Assembly (NCBI GenBank): GCA_963840665.1
Contig: CAWIZO010000008.1
Span: 186,001 to 250,000, forward strand
DNA: 64,000 nucleotides
Source: DATFTE01 sp963840665
GTDB taxonomy: Bacteria; Acidobacteriota; Terriglobia; Terriglobales; Acidobacteriaceae
Reading direction: 5' to 3'
Every line of letters starts with the position of its first letter. Within the stretch, counting starts at the first letter, position 1. Shown piece after piece: positions 54,597 through 64,000 of this stretch. The translations under genes were made by a program, and so were the position numbers. Under the pieces are notes generated by a model. That model made no database searches and was not told the origin of the DNA. It saw nothing but the letters and a program-made list of their open reading frames with translations.

Positions 54597-56050
54597 CGCA
54601 GCAGCGCCTCTGCCAGAATGCTCTTGAGCTGGTCACGCAATTTGACTGCCTGGCCTTCTGATTCGTTGAGTTTGGCTAGCAGTTCTTCGGGATCGCCGTG
54701 GTCGTCTGCGACGGTGTGTGGATTCTTGAAGTCGAGGTTGTAGCCGCGAGCCTTCACCTCCTCGGCGTTCACCTTCCATGCGACTTCCGTTTCCACCCTA
54801 CCCTTGCGCTTTGAGCCTCCCCACCAGTCAACACACGGCTTCAAATGCTCGATCCGGATGGGCCTGGTCATCGAGTAGGCTTTCTGGGCGTCGGGAACAC
54901 GATGCTCGAAAAACCAAATATCCTTTGTCGGCGAGCCCTTTTCAAAAAACAAGAGGTTCGTGCCAATGCTGGCGTATGGCTTGAATACGCTGTTGGGCAA
55001 GCGGACGATAGTGTGCAGATTGCACTCTTCCATCAACTGCTCCTTGAGACGCGTCTTTACCCCTTCACCGAATAGCGATCCATCTGGCAGCACGACGGCA
55101 GCACGACCTTCGGGCTTTAGAATACGAACTATGAGCGCGAGAAAGAGGTCGGCGGTCTCCCGGGTCTGAAAGTGCTTGGGGAAGTTACTCTCGATGCCTT
55201 CCTCCTCTCGACCACCGAAGGGCGGGTTGGTTAGAACGATGTCTACGCGGTCACTGGCGGTATAGCTGATATACGGCCGTGCCAGAGTGTTGTCATGGCG
55301 AACGAAGCTGGGATTCTCTATGCCGTGCAGCAGCATATTGGTGACGCAGAGCATGTGTGGCAACTGTTTCTTCTCAACAGCCCGCAACGCTTCCTGCATC
55401 CGCTGCTCATCTTCCACTTTCTTCACGTATCGGTCACGCATGTGGCGAATAGCGCAAGTGAGGAATCCCCCTGTACCGCACGCCGGGTCCAGGAGGATCT
55501 CGCCGGGTCTCGGATCGATGCGGTCCACCATGAAGGCAGTCACAGCGCGCGGAGTGTAGTACTCGCCCGCGTTACCGGCGCTTTGCAGGTCAGTGAGAAT
55601 CTGCTCGTAAATGTCCCCGAAATGCTGCCGCTCGGCGAGGTTATTGAAGTCAACTTCGTTGATTTTGTTGATGACCTGGCGCATCAGCTGGCCGGACTTC
55701 ATGTAGTTGTAGGCGTCCTCGAATACATCTCGCACGACACGGCGGCGGTCTGCTTGCTTTCCTGTGGTCGGGAGTTCCTTGAGCTGAGGGAAGAGCTGGG
55801 TGTTGATGAACGTCAGAAGCTCTTCGCCCGTGATGCCTTCGGGATCGGCCGCCCAGCTGCGCCAGCGAAGTTTCGCCGGGATCGGCGAGTGGTAGCCGTC
55901 CTGCATGAGTTCAAGTTGCTGATCCTGATCGTCGATGATTTTGAGGAAAAACATCCAGCAAAGTTGCGAGATGCGCTGGGCGTCGCCATCGACGCCGGAG
56001 TCCTGGCGCATGATGTCTTGTATCGATTTGACGGTATTGCGAACGGACAT
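54593..56050 (-). CDS. hsdM: Type I restriction-modification methylase subunit
   Basis: A 485-residue adenine-N6 methyltransferase of the HsdM family. Motif I DPACGTGG (188-195) binds SAM, and the catalytic motif NPPF is at 275-278. An N-terminal HsdM-type helical domain (WMFFLKIIDDQDQ) precedes it. Intact; starts 4 bases after the hsdR stop codon region and overlaps hsdS by 4. It methylates the host site and forms the complex with HsdS and HsdR. Confidence 0.93.
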   Translation of the reverse strand: MSVRNTVKSIQDIMRQDSGVDGDAQRISQLCWMFFLKIIDDQDQQLELMQDGYHSPIPAKLRWRSWAADPEGITGEELLTFINTQLFPQLKELPTTGKQADRRRVVRDVFEDAYNYMKSGQLMRQVINKINEVDFNNLAERQHFGDIYEQILTDLQSAGNAGEYYTPRAVTAFMVDRIDPRPGEILLDPACGTGGFLTCAIRHMRDRYVKKVEDEQRMQEALRAVEKKQLPHMLCVTNMLLHGIENPSFVRHDNTLARPYISYTASDRVDIVLTNPPFGGREEEGIESNFPKHFQTRETADLFLALIVRILKPEGRAAVVLPDGSLFGEGVKTRLKEQLMEECNLHTIVRLPNSVFKPYASIGTNLLFFEKGSPTKDIWFFEHRVPDAQKAYSMTRPIRIEHLKPCVDWWGGSKRKGRVETEVAWKVNAEEVKARGYNLDFKNPHTVADDHGDPEELLAKLNESEGQAVKLRDQLKSILAEALLR

Positions 56051-56053
56051 TGT

Positions 56054-58509
56054 TTAGGCTTCCTTCTGATAGAGCGCGGACTGGAGTTCCTGCACTGCGA
56101 ACATGAAATCCGCACGCGTGCCGAATTCCTTGATGAGCTGGACGGGCGTTCCCATCGCATCAAGCGGCGGAATCTGCAGAATCCGTGGGTCTCCAAGATC
56201 GATGACACCCTGATCTTGATACTTTTGCAGCAATGCTTCAAGCACGGCGCGGGCCTGTGGGCCGTATTTCGTGAAAACATTACGCTTGCGAACATTGTCT
56301 GCGCGCTCGCGGCGCGTCAGCGGGGGCTGGTCAAATGCCACGTGGCAGATAAGGTCGAACGGATCGAGGTCTTTGCCGACTTCTTCGGCTAGCGGGTCAA
56401 GGGAAAGCCCCTCGTTTTCGAGTTCTTCGATAATGGCTTGCTTGCGCTCAGCGGATTTCCAGCGCTTAAGGAAATCATCCAGGCTCGCGAAACGCTTCTT
56501 CAGAGCGTTCTTGGTGAAGTCCCGAAGAGTTTCGGTGACCAGCCTCCCCTGCTCGTCCAGGTATTCCACACGCTCAGCGACGATGGTGGCCCCTACCCCA
56601 TCGACATAGATTTTGCGGGGCGGGTCTTCACCGGGCCTGATGTTGATGTCCGGCGGTTGATCAACGATCATTTCGTCTTCTCCCGGCTGCGGTGGAATCG
56701 GATCGCCGTTTTCATCTACGGGAGCTACGTCGTCGGGCGGAACGATGGGATCATTTTGGCCGGGCTCATAAATCTGGACTGGCTCACCGTCGAATTCCGG
56801 ATCAGCGAAGTGGTTGGTCGCACCCCGAAAATCAATCAGCGTGAAATAAAACTTCTTCGTGTCCTCATGAACGCGGGTGCCACGGCCGACGATCTGCTTG
56901 AATTCCGTCATGGAGCCCACGGAACGGTCCAATACGATGAGGCGGCAGGTCTGTGCATCCACGCCGGTGGAAAGCAGGCGAGAAGTCGTCACCAGCACAG
57001 GGTATTTTGCTTCCGGGTCGATGAAGTTCCCGAGCTGCGCCTGCCCTTCGTTATCGCTCCCCGTGATTCGCATGACGTAGCGGTGATTTTCGTTGCACAA
57101 GTCCTTGTTCTCATTGATCAAAGCCTGCCGCATGCGCGCGGCGTGCTCTTCGTCCACGCAAAACACAATCGTTTTTTGAAAGCGGTCGTGGCTCTCCTTC
57201 AGGAAGTCCGAAACTTTCTTGGCAACGAGCTTGGTGCGGTCGTCAATGACAAGCGTGCGGTCGAAATCCTTCGTATTGTAGATGCGGTCCTCGATCTCGT
57301 TGCCGTCCCGGTCCACATCTCCCCGCTCCGGCCGATAGCCCTCAACATCCACATCGATATGGACCTTGACCACTTTGTACGGGGCAAGGAAGCCGTCCGC
57401 TATGCCTTGCCTGAGCGAGTAGGTATAGACCGGGGTCCCGAAGTAATGAATATTGGAAACGTATTCGGTTTCCTTGGGCGTGGCCGTGAGTCCGATCTGG
57501 GTAGCACCGGAAAAGTAGGTGAGAATTTCGCGCCATGCCGCATCGTCGGCTGCGCTGCCGCGATGACACTCATCGATCACGATCAAATCAAAAAAGCCCG
57601 GAGAGAATTCCCGGAACAGCTTCTGGCGTTCCTCCGGGCCGGTGATGGCCTGATAGAGGCCCAGATAGATTTCGTAGGCCGTGTCGATGCGGCGCTTTTT
57701 GTCCAGCGCCGTGGTGAGTTCTACTTCGGAGCCGTCCTGGCGCTCGATGGTTTTCGCGCCGGTGCTGAGTTTCGCCATCGCCGCGCCGAAGGGGCGGAAA
57801 TCATTGACCATCGTCTGATCGACGAGAACGTTGCGGTCGGCAAGAAAAAGGATGCGTTTCTTGCGTCCGGCCTTCCACAAGCGCCAGATGATCTGAAACG
57901 CGGTGTAGGTTTTGCCGGTGCCGGTGGCCATGACAAGCAGGATGCGGTTCTGGCCCTTCGCAATCGCTTCTATCGTCGCGTTGATCGCATTTGTCTGATA
58001 GTAGCGGGGTCGCTTTGCCGCTGCCGTCGTCAAAATAATCCTGCAGGACAATCTGCTTCCTCTTTGGGAGTGAGCCCCTTCCATGCGCAGTATTTTGACC
58101 AGAGTTCCTTGGGCGACGGGAAGTGCGTCGAGCGAGAGCGTAGGCTTCCTTCTCCGTCGGATGCGCCGGTGCGGTCGTGAAAAACAAAGCCGTCGCCGTT
58201 GGACGAAAACACAAACGGAATATTCAGGGTGGTCGCGTAGTCGAGCGCCTGCTGCATTCCGTCGCCGACGCTGTGATTGTTGTCTTTTGCCTCGATGATG
58301 GCGATCGGAATATTGGGCTTGTAATAAAGGATGTAGTCGGCGCGTTTCGCTTTGCCGCGGGTGACGAGCTTTCCCGGACGATGATGCGTCCCTTCGTGAA
58401 GGCGACCTCCTCGCGAATCTGCATCATCCCGTCCCAGCCCGCGCGTTTCACTGGCGGGGCCGATGAACTTGGAGCAGATGTCGCGCTCGCTGAGGTCCTT
58501 TTTGTTCAT
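56054..58509 (-). CDS. hsdR: Type I restriction enzyme subunit R (frameshifted N-terminus)
   Basis: DNA translocase and nuclease of the type I system. The start is ATG 58509 (MNKKDLSERDICSKFIGPA). Four single-base indels within 500 bases (near 58452, 58375, 58047 and 58009) break the N-terminal part: WDGMMQIREEVAFTKGRII, then IIEAKDNNHSVGDGMQQALD with the nuclease ExK, QIVLQDYFDDGSG, and RYYQTNAINATIEAI. The rest is intact: Walker A MATGTGKTYT, VIDECHRGSA, GLTATPKET. The long 580-codon frame on the opposite strand is a shadow. Confidence 0.9.
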
Positions 58510-58722
58510 AAGGTTCGTCGTGGTTGACTCCTCAAGCGAGTCCTCAGGAGTGCACTACAGGGCTGCGCAAGGAATCATAGGGTTAATTCAACATTTATGC
58601 ATAGGCTCTTGAACTTCGCTACTTTTTAAAAACGAAGCGGGGCAAGAGTCATAAACGCTCTGAGCACTATGTGTCTGGCTTTTCTCAAGAATACAGCGGA
58701 ATGAGTCCGATGAAGGCGGTGC

Positions 58723-59794
58723 TCAAGTGTCCAGCGTGTCCCATTCGTCACCGAGTACCCACCGAAGAGCGGAAAGCTTCCCGTTGATCATCCCCCACTC
58801 AAAATCATCCCAAGGGCCGCAGTTGTCTTTGCCGAGCTTGCGTTCTGCTCTCTTTGCCGCCTTGAGCGCACCCTTCCAGACCGTATCGATGGTATGGGTT
58901 TGTCCATACCCTCTATACCGCCTCCACTTCGCGTCCCACTCTGCCCGTGTAACGAGCTTGTGGTGTCCACGCTGAATATTCCACGCAAGATTCTTGTGCC
59001 GGTTGTACCAAACCTTGGTTGTCATCTCATCAATGGAGTTGAGAATTTCCGGAAGTCTTCTCGGCTCTTCAACCCATTCCTGCTCGATCATGAGGTCGGC
59101 AAATTGCTCTGGCCTGACGCGGCGCAGCGCTTCGCCCAGGGTGATGAAGTACAGCGACCGCACGCGCGAGAAATATGCAGCGATATCGGGGTGCGGTAGT
59201 TTGTTATTTGCATTTGGGTGGCTGAAGTCCTTGATGTTGTGCGTGATGAAGGCAAAGCGGCTGCCGGGTGCTGCTTTGGCCGCAACCGCATCTGCATAGA
59301 CTTCGATCAGAACCGCATCGTCGATGCCGTTCCGCTGCCTGTGAAACGGAGCACGCTTGTCGATGGCGCGCTGCGCCGCCCGCAGTTTTACCGAATCGGA
59401 AATCTCAACAACGGCCGTGTCCGCGAAGAGCTTCTCTATCCGGCCCACGGTGTCCACGGCTGCTGAGCCCAGTGTTGGAAGCCGATAATCTACGTCGTTG
59501 AGCTGAGCTTAATACCGTGCTCTTTTTCCGTGGATCGCCAAACTTCTCTACGGCTTCTTTGGCGCGTTTCAACGTGCTGGACAAGCTACGGCTGCGTCCT
59601 CAATGACGCGCGCCTTGTTACGGGCAAATTCATCAACGACGATGCGCGGGAGAATGAGCGCGATGTCTCCTTGCCGGATCAGTTCTTCGAATGCCGCCAG
59701 AATCGCCTGCTGCTGATAATCCTTGGCAACATCAGAGCCAAACACACGTGTCGATCAGGATGTTGAACCTTGGTGGCTGCTTCTGTTTATTCAT
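58723..59794 (-). CDS. DUF4935 PIN-like domain protein (frameshifted)
   Basis: Reconstructed over several frames. ATG at 59794 (AAGGG upstream) begins NKQKQPPRFNILIDTCVWL, a PIN-like first Asp. It continues DYQQQAILAAFEELIRQGDI and IALILPRIVVDEFARNKARV, then LKRAKEAVEKFGDP, and ends in an intact 244-codon frame with RNGIDDAVLIEVYADAV (acidic pair) and FITHNIKDFS. This matches the DUF4935 PIN family, probably a toxin-like RNase. At least three indels lie in the first 340 bases. Confidence 0.55.
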
Positions 59795-59856
59795 GCACGC
59801 CCTTTTGGCCGTATGCTTTTTGGAGGACCTTCTCATATTCGGTTCCAATGCAAATA

Positions 59857-60115
59857 CTACCCCCTGCCCCTCTGTTTGCCGCGCTCTGCAGCTGCGGGGG
59901 CGTTCTGCGCGGTGATGAGCGCATAGCCCTCGTCGCGAAGTCGCGAGCGCCCCTGGGCCTTGCCACTCACTTCGAGTAGCTTGTTCGCGGTTTCCTCGAT
60001 GCTCCAGCCGCGGTGGGCCGCCATCATGCATCAGAAGGAATCTGCCATGCTGCGATCCGGGCCGCTGCCTTCCTTGTTCGGGGCCGCACCTTTGACGCAG
60101 CGCTATAGTCCGGCC
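59857..60115 (-). pseudogene. Primase/replication protein C-terminal remnant
   Basis: Minus-strand frames without a start read PDYSAA, then MMAAHRGWSIEETANKLLEV, KAQGRSRLRDEGYALITAQN. This resembles the C-terminus of plasmid/ICE primase-type replication proteins. The frame changes once between these parts and the upstream gene is absent. Confidence 0.4.
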
Positions 60116-60237
60116 AGGTGAGAGCTCATCGCGCGGCTACAAGTGTTCTGGCTGCGCGTAGAGCCATAACCCTCCAGCGCGCCTTTCAGCTATCATAGAA
60201 ATCTTTCACATTCCACCTTAAAGGGGCACCCGGTTAA

Positions 60238-60477
60238 ATGTCTGACTTTAACGGAGTAATACTGCAGTTGCAAAACCAGAAAGCGAAGATTGAATCTCAG
60301 TTGCAGAAGGTAAACGGTGCCGTTGAAGCACTCAGAGGTCTGGGTAGGAGCGGAACCGTAAGAACGGCGAGTGCCGGACCGCGCCGTGTCATGTCCGCAG
60401 CTGCTCGCCGAAAGATTGCTGCGGCTCAGCGGGCACGTTGGGCGAAATGGCGATCAGCGAAGAAAAGGGCAGCCTGA
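60238..60477 (+). CDS. Small basic coiled-coil protein
   Basis: A 79-residue protein. Residues 1-40 form an amphipathic helix (LQLQNQKAKIESQLQKVNGA), and the tail is basic (AARRKIAAAQRARWAKW), a motif common to small putative DNA-binding proteins in this phylum. ATG at 60238 with AAAGGGG about 11 bases upstream. Similar layout to the small protein at 2341. Confidence 0.65.
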   Translation: MSDFNGVILQLQNQKAKIESQLQKVNGAVEALRGLGRSGTVRTASAGPRRVMSAAARRKIAAAQRARWAKWRSAKKRAA

Positions 60478-60959
60478 TCTGGCTGCTCGAAACGTTCAAT
60501 TTGTCTTTGCACGGTACGTTTGCCCATCCCGAATTCAAGAGCCTCGCGCCTGACAGAAAAGCTTGCAAGGCCGATAGCGACGGCCTGCTGAAACGATATC
60601 CGGTGACAGCCTCCGGCTTTCATTTGATAGGGCAGGAAACCGAGCGCGGTTGGGAACGAAACGATGATATCAGTACACTGATGCCGTCGCTTGTGCGATA
60701 TAGCCAAAACAACGGAGTTGCTGACGACCAAGTGAGAAAACAGCTAGTTGAAATATCGCTGGCTCTTCTAGTAAGTGAAACCGGATTAAGCCGACACACG
60801 ATCGTGCGAGCACGAAGAGGTCAACCGGTACAACCGCGATCTTTGCGGCTTCTTAAGGGTGTTGTCGCCGGGTGCCAGTTCGAGAGTGATCTCGGATTCC
60901 TGGCAAGAATGCCGATCTTGTTCGGATTTTGTAACAATCGTATTTTTGGCTTGACCTAG
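60438..60959 (+). CDS. HTH-containing protein (uncertain)
   Basis: A 173-residue frame. The C-terminal part has LLVSETGLSRHTIVRARRGQ, which looks like a helix-turn-helix. It overlaps the end of the previous gene by 40 bases, so the start may lie further downstream (for example at the second Met). N-terminal half has no recognised family. May be truncated or frameshifted. Confidence 0.4.
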   Translation: MGEMAISEEKGSLIWLLETFNLSLHGTFAHPEFKSLAPDRKACKADSDGLLKRYPVTASGFHLIGQETERGWERNDDISTLMPSLVRYSQNNGVADDQVRKQLVEISLALLVSETGLSRHTIVRARRGQPVQPRSLRLLKGVVAGCQFESDLGFLARMPILFGFCNNRIFGLT

Positions 60960-61268
60960 TGTTTGGGATGATGTAGATGTATTCCCTCTTCAGCGCTTGT
61001 TGTTTCCTGCCAATAAGCTGGGCTCCGGGCCATTAACTTTATTCGTAAGAAAAGTACATTTGCTGTTAGGGTCGTTTGTCCGCTGAGTAAGAGGCCCCCG
61101 CCACCAAGAAGGAGGAAGTAGCAGGAGGTGATGGCTCACAGGGATTCATGGTTCATTGGGTACGCTTAGCTCAGCGCGGCGTTCTGAGTCGACATGGATT
61201 CTCTGGCCTCTATCTGCCGACAATCGAAAAAACACGTCTGTGCTTGATAAACCTAACGAGGAGTTCCC
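60960..61268. other. Intergenic region without a recognised gene
   Basis: No open frame with family character, and no clear repeat or terminator. It should hold the promoter of the Lgt-like gene. Confidence 0.4.
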
Positions 61269-62099
61269 ATGACAGGCATCGCTCATCACGCCGTCGCTTT
61301 TGAGTTCCGTGGCGTAACTCTCTATTGGTACGGTCTGGCGTACTTAATCTCATTTATTTGGGTGGGTTGGCAAAGCAAGAGACTGTTGGGTTCAAGGATT
61401 ATTTGGGGTTCCCACGAAGCGCCTCTACTGCCTCACTCCGTTCCGGTGCTTGTGGCGAGTCTTGCGCTTGGCGTCGTGGGAGGCGCACGCGTAGGTTTTG
61501 TCGTCGAGTCGATTGGAAGTGGTTTCTCTATAGCCTCGGCCATCACCGCTGGTGGAATGTCATCATTTGGGGCATTTGCTGGCGCCTCGATGGCGCTCGC
61601 TGCCTTTTGTTGGTTCAATCATTCTCCGCTCCGGTCAACTCTTGATCTGGTCGCTATCTCTGCACCGGGTTGCATATTGCTCATTCGCCTCGCCAATCTC
61701 GCAAACGGCGATTTCATTGGCATACCCGTCAAATCGGCATGGGCAATCAGACTCGTCGGCAATGCCCAATTACATCCGGTTGCTCTATATGAAGCCGTCG
61801 GCGAGGGGCTGTTACCGCTATTGGTCCTGCGACTTTGTGTCACCCGTTTCGGGTGGCTCCGTAGACCGGGTGCTGTGACGGGGCTTTTCGTTCTATTTTA
61901 CGCCGTTGTACGTGGCGCCATGATCGGATTTCGAGATGTGCGGCCAGGAAATGCTCCACTTTGGCAGGGTGTTGACATTATTTGCTGCACTGCCCTAGCG
62001 ATTACAGCAAGCATTATACTCTGCCTAGCATGGACGAGGACTTCAAAACAAACATCTAGGGCGGAACGGAGAATCCGAACTTGCACGCGACCAGGCTAG
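61269..62099 (+). CDS. Divergent prolipoprotein diacylglyceryl transferase (Lgt-like)
   Basis: A 276-residue membrane protein with about seven segments. The order of family motifs fits Lgt: YWYGLAYLISF, GGMSSFGAFAGASMA, APGCILLIRLANLANGDFIG, and HPVALYEAVGEGLLPLL. In the second motif, where Lgt usually has GGMSFHGG, the sequence shows SSF, so the conserved His is replaced by Phe and activity is uncertain. GAGGAG lies five bases before the ATG. A lipoprotein gene overlaps its end. Confidence 0.7.
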   Translation: MTGIAHHAVAFEFRGVTLYWYGLAYLISFIWVGWQSKRLLGSRIIWGSHEAPLLPHSVPVLVASLALGVVGGARVGFVVESIGSGFSIASAITAGGMSSFGAFAGASMALAAFCWFNHSPLRSTLDLVAISAPGCILLIRLANLANGDFIGIPVKSAWAIRLVGNAQLHPVALYEAVGEGLLPLLVLRLCVTRFGWLRRPGAVTGLFVLFYAVVRGAMIGFRDVRPGNAPLWQGVDIICCTALAITASIILCLAWTRTSKQTSRAERRIRTCTRPG

Positions 62100-62847
62100 T
62101 GCAGGCTTTAAACATTGTGATCGTGATATCCGTTTCTTTACCCTTGGGAGGATGCGGTACTAGCGGGGATCAAGCCCCGTCCAACCCTGTCTCACTCGTC
62201 TATAGCAATCCGAACGCAGACGCGCAGTGTCCATGCGGGAACTCCCGGGCGCCTACGCTCAAAATACATCCGACATCACGCGTCAGGTCTCATGGACTGC
62301 CTACCCGAAGGACATCATCACCGGCAATACGGTCCAATCCAGTCCTGGCTCGGGGTCGGTTGGAGCGGGAGCGAAGCTATTTTTGGGTTGCACCACTTAC
62401 GCACCAGGTACTCAGTGCCGTTATGAGGCCAGTTACGTGCTAGATCAAGCGCCGGCACTTCAGACAAACGTAAAGGGACTGGCGCTTTTTGGCGCAGTGG
62501 CATCTCCTTCAATCTCAAGTTGCAAAGCTTCATGCGAAAATCCGAGTGATGCATCCTCGCTCGCATGTCTACCGCTCGGAGTTCGCTATTACCAAGCAGT
62601 GGCTCCACTCACCCAGATGGTGCAGGCGGCACAAAGAGCGGGAGGAACTGTTACGAAAGCCGAGATTATGAAGCGATATAACCTCCAAGCATCCGATGAT
62701 GCCTGCCAGCGTGGAGACATCAAGGCAACCGACAAACAAGTGGTTAACGACGGGGCTACGGAAGCTTGCACGATCTCAAGTGCGGATCTTCCGGCAAAAG
62801 TACTGCAAGCTCTCAATTTGGACAGCTTGGAAGGTGAAAGCCACTGA
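62081..62847 (+). CDS. Lipoprotein (frameshifted)
   Basis: TTG at 62081 (GGAG upstream) encodes a signal ending SLPLGGCGTS, a good lipobox with Gly-Gly-Cys. After NPNADAQCPC the frame changes; the next frame starts near 62227 and carries a Cys-containing domain (LFLGCTTYAPGTQCRYEASY, SISSCKASCENPSDASSLAC, DDACQRGDIKAT). Overlap with the end of the Lgt-like gene suggests coupling. I do not recognise the family. If the two frames are separate genes, the second starts with GTG 62227. Confidence 0.5.
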
Positions 62848-62849
62848 AA

Positions 62850-63104
62850 ATGGATACGGTGCTGCCACGGCACGTTGCAGCCGAAGCGGAACCGAGCATT
62901 CGCGCCCTGGACGCCAGCAGTGTTTTGGTTTTTAGGTCTATGACATCGGCTCCCCACATCGCTTTTGAGGGTGCCGGAGGCGCCAAACTGACACATGATT
63001 TTGGCGGAGCGGTAATGGGATCTGCAGAAATCAAGTCATCTGCAGGTAAGGTACAGATGATCATCGCTACCCAAAATGGGTGCGTTGCGGTTGACGAGCC
63101 CTGA
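62850..63104 (+). CDS. Hypothetical protein
   Basis: An 84-residue frame starting two bases after the lipoprotein stop, with GGTGAAAG upstream. Beta-strand rich (SVLVFRSMTSAPHIAFEGAG, VQMIIATQNGCVAVDE). No family recognised. It may be the distal part of the preceding gene if another frameshift is present. Confidence 0.4.
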   Translation: MDTVLPRHVAAEAEPSIRALDASSVLVFRSMTSAPHIAFEGAGGAKLTHDFGGAVMGSAEIKSSAGKVQMIIATQNGCVAVDEP

Positions 63105-63107
63105 TAT

Positions 63108-63650
63108 ATGCGCCTTCTGCGTGCTTTATTTTGTGCACTTACGGCTATGAGCACTTTAATGCCCGGCGACGCATGGGCAAGTCGGCACAGAAGTTGCAAG
63201 AGATCTCCCCGATTTTTGTAGAAAGGCCTTTCGCAACCCCTAAAGCTATCGATGCGTTTCGTGAATACGTTGCCAAAGTGTCACGGCAAACAGGCCGAGA
63301 TATTCAGATCCCAAGTGAGTTTTATTCCGCCGCCCCCCTAATTACATATTGGGGACAAGTTTGAGAAGAATACGACCGGAACATACGATGTAATATTCAC
63401 GCAAAAGTTTGATGTGTCATCTTTGTTCGCGGAGTTCATAAAGTTAGTTAATGGACTCCATGAAGATAATTGTTCAAACTGGCATGTAACCGGTGTACGT
63501 GTCACTGTAATGGCCTCCAAGGAGATCGATGTAGCTGGAGGAATGGCGGGAACCGAAATGTGGTGTACGCACATACCATTCGACGGTGACGCCAAGACCA
63601 AAGTCGGGGACATTGAAGGAGGCGCTACAGGGCGCTTGACTTTTGGGTAG
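63108..63650 (+). CDS. Exported protein of unknown function (frameshifted)
   Basis: ATG 63108 encodes a signal peptide (LLRALFCALTAMSTLMPGDAWAS). The frame then changes to one with KLQEISPIFVERPFATPKAI and VSRQTGRDIQIPSEFY, and again near 63350 (GGGG run) to KFEKNTTGTYDVIFTQKFDV ... LVNGLHEDNCSNWHVTGV ... GGATGRLTFG ending at 63650. At least two indels are implied. The product has no recognised family. Confidence 0.4.
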
Positions 63651-63659
63651 ACACCACCG

Positions 63660-64000
63660 GTGACTCCAAGGCACGATACAGAGGGACATTCTGCAAACGA
63701 TCCGCAAGTCTCGGCATACGGAAAAGCGACATCCGTGTTCGGGATTAATACGGCTTCGGTGTTGGGTCAAGTTATCACAAGTATAGGACATCTGGCCCTT
63801 GCGCCTATAGCGTTCGTGCGCAACCCCACCGATCCATCGATGTGGGAAAGCGTCAACGCTTTTAATGGGAGCCTTTGGCGTGCTCCTACTATGGCGATAA
63901 ATGACGTAACTTTTGTAATTTCAAATCACGGAGGTGTTGATTTCGCTCGTTACAGGTCGTTCGTTAGCGACGTAACCGAAACCACTTGGTCCATTCAGCC
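63660..64000 (+). CDS. Partial hypothetical protein at the window edge
   Basis: In the same frame as the previous gene, after its TAG and three codons, GTG 63660 opens a frame that runs to the window end (YGKATSVFGINTASVLGQVI, SLWRAPTMAINDVTFVISNH). It could be a new gene or a continuation after a stop. No family recognised. Confidence 0.4.
   Translation, partial: MTPRHDTEGHSANDPQVSAYGKATSVFGINTASVLGQVITSIGHLALAPIAFVRNPTDPSMWESVNAFNGSLWRAPTMAINDVTFVISNHGGVDFARYRSFVSDVTETTWSIQ

Noticed and set aside
56438..58180. A 580-codon open frame on the plus strand
   Set aside because: It lies fully antisense to hsdR and its translation has no family character; a codon-bias shadow.
36293..64000. CRISPR array in the island
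   Set aside because: I found no regularly spaced identical repeats and no cas-like gene.

Overview
The window looks like a chromosome segment of a soil Acidobacteriota (Terriglobia/Koribacter-like). No single gene proves this. The inference rests on the mix: DUF2844/DUF3443 secreted pair, TIGR03118 protein, FG-GAP and propeller-like secreted proteins, a CadC-type winged-helix/TPR regulator, several ECF sigma factors, many TPR proteins and Tat-exported proteins, at moderately high G+C.

The left part (about 1-36.5 kb) is ordinary chromosome. It holds a receiver-domain protein, a DUF2844-DUF3443 operon, an isolated nuoI, metH (frameshifted near its 3' end), M48 and HExxH/TPR peptidases, a YccA-like membrane protein, a spermidine-dehydrogenase-like flavoprotein, a FecR protein, an FG-GAP protein, a PAS-GGDEF-EAL protein, two paralogous ECF sigma factors and an anti-sigma factor. 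From 24.9 to 36.5 kb comes a probable envelope regulon: LVIVD-like protein, DUF2231, propeller-like protein, Tat-exported metallophosphoesterase, cupredoxin, a third ECF sigma factor, TIGR03118 protein, tatC, a Tat-exported ferritin-like protein and tatA/tatB. Five sites share GGAATAAA-N13-(C/G/A)GTT(A/C)T, and one of them lies directly on the sigma factor at 24.4-24.9 kb. I read this as the promoter class of that autoregulated sigma factor.

The right part (about 36.9 kb to the end) is an accessory island. It starts beside a 21-bp match to the 3' end of a serine-type tRNA and carries a GIY-YIG protein, a primase-polymerase/ATPase replication protein, prophage, primase and tyrosine-integrase remnants, and conflict genes. 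The core, transcribed leftward from 58.5 to 45.9 kb, is a type I restriction-modification system (hsdR-hsdM-hsdS) followed by an XRE repressor and ImmA/IrrE peptidase (CapH/CapP-like), then a type III CBASS operon: CD-NTase, HORMA protein (Cap7), TRIP13-like ATPase (Cap6), a SLOG-like plus deoxyribosyltransferase/TIR-like candidate effector, a DEDDh exonuclease (Cap18-like) and a TPR-HEPN protein. Both the repressor gene and the CD-NTase gene have a palindrome inside or on the promoter. An M41-like/caspase-like double protease and a PD-(D/E)XK-like protein lie to the left, a DUF4935 PIN protein to the right. The end of the window holds a divergent Lgt-like protein with an adjacent lipoprotein and unknown secreted proteins.

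Single-base frameshifts are abundant in the island (CD-NTase, TRIP13, SLOG/TIR, hsdR, DUF4935, protease fusion, lipoprotein) and also occur in metH and a small gene at 15.2 kb. They may be consensus errors or true decay. The calls below give the span of the reconstructed gene wherever homology-like continuity runs across frames.
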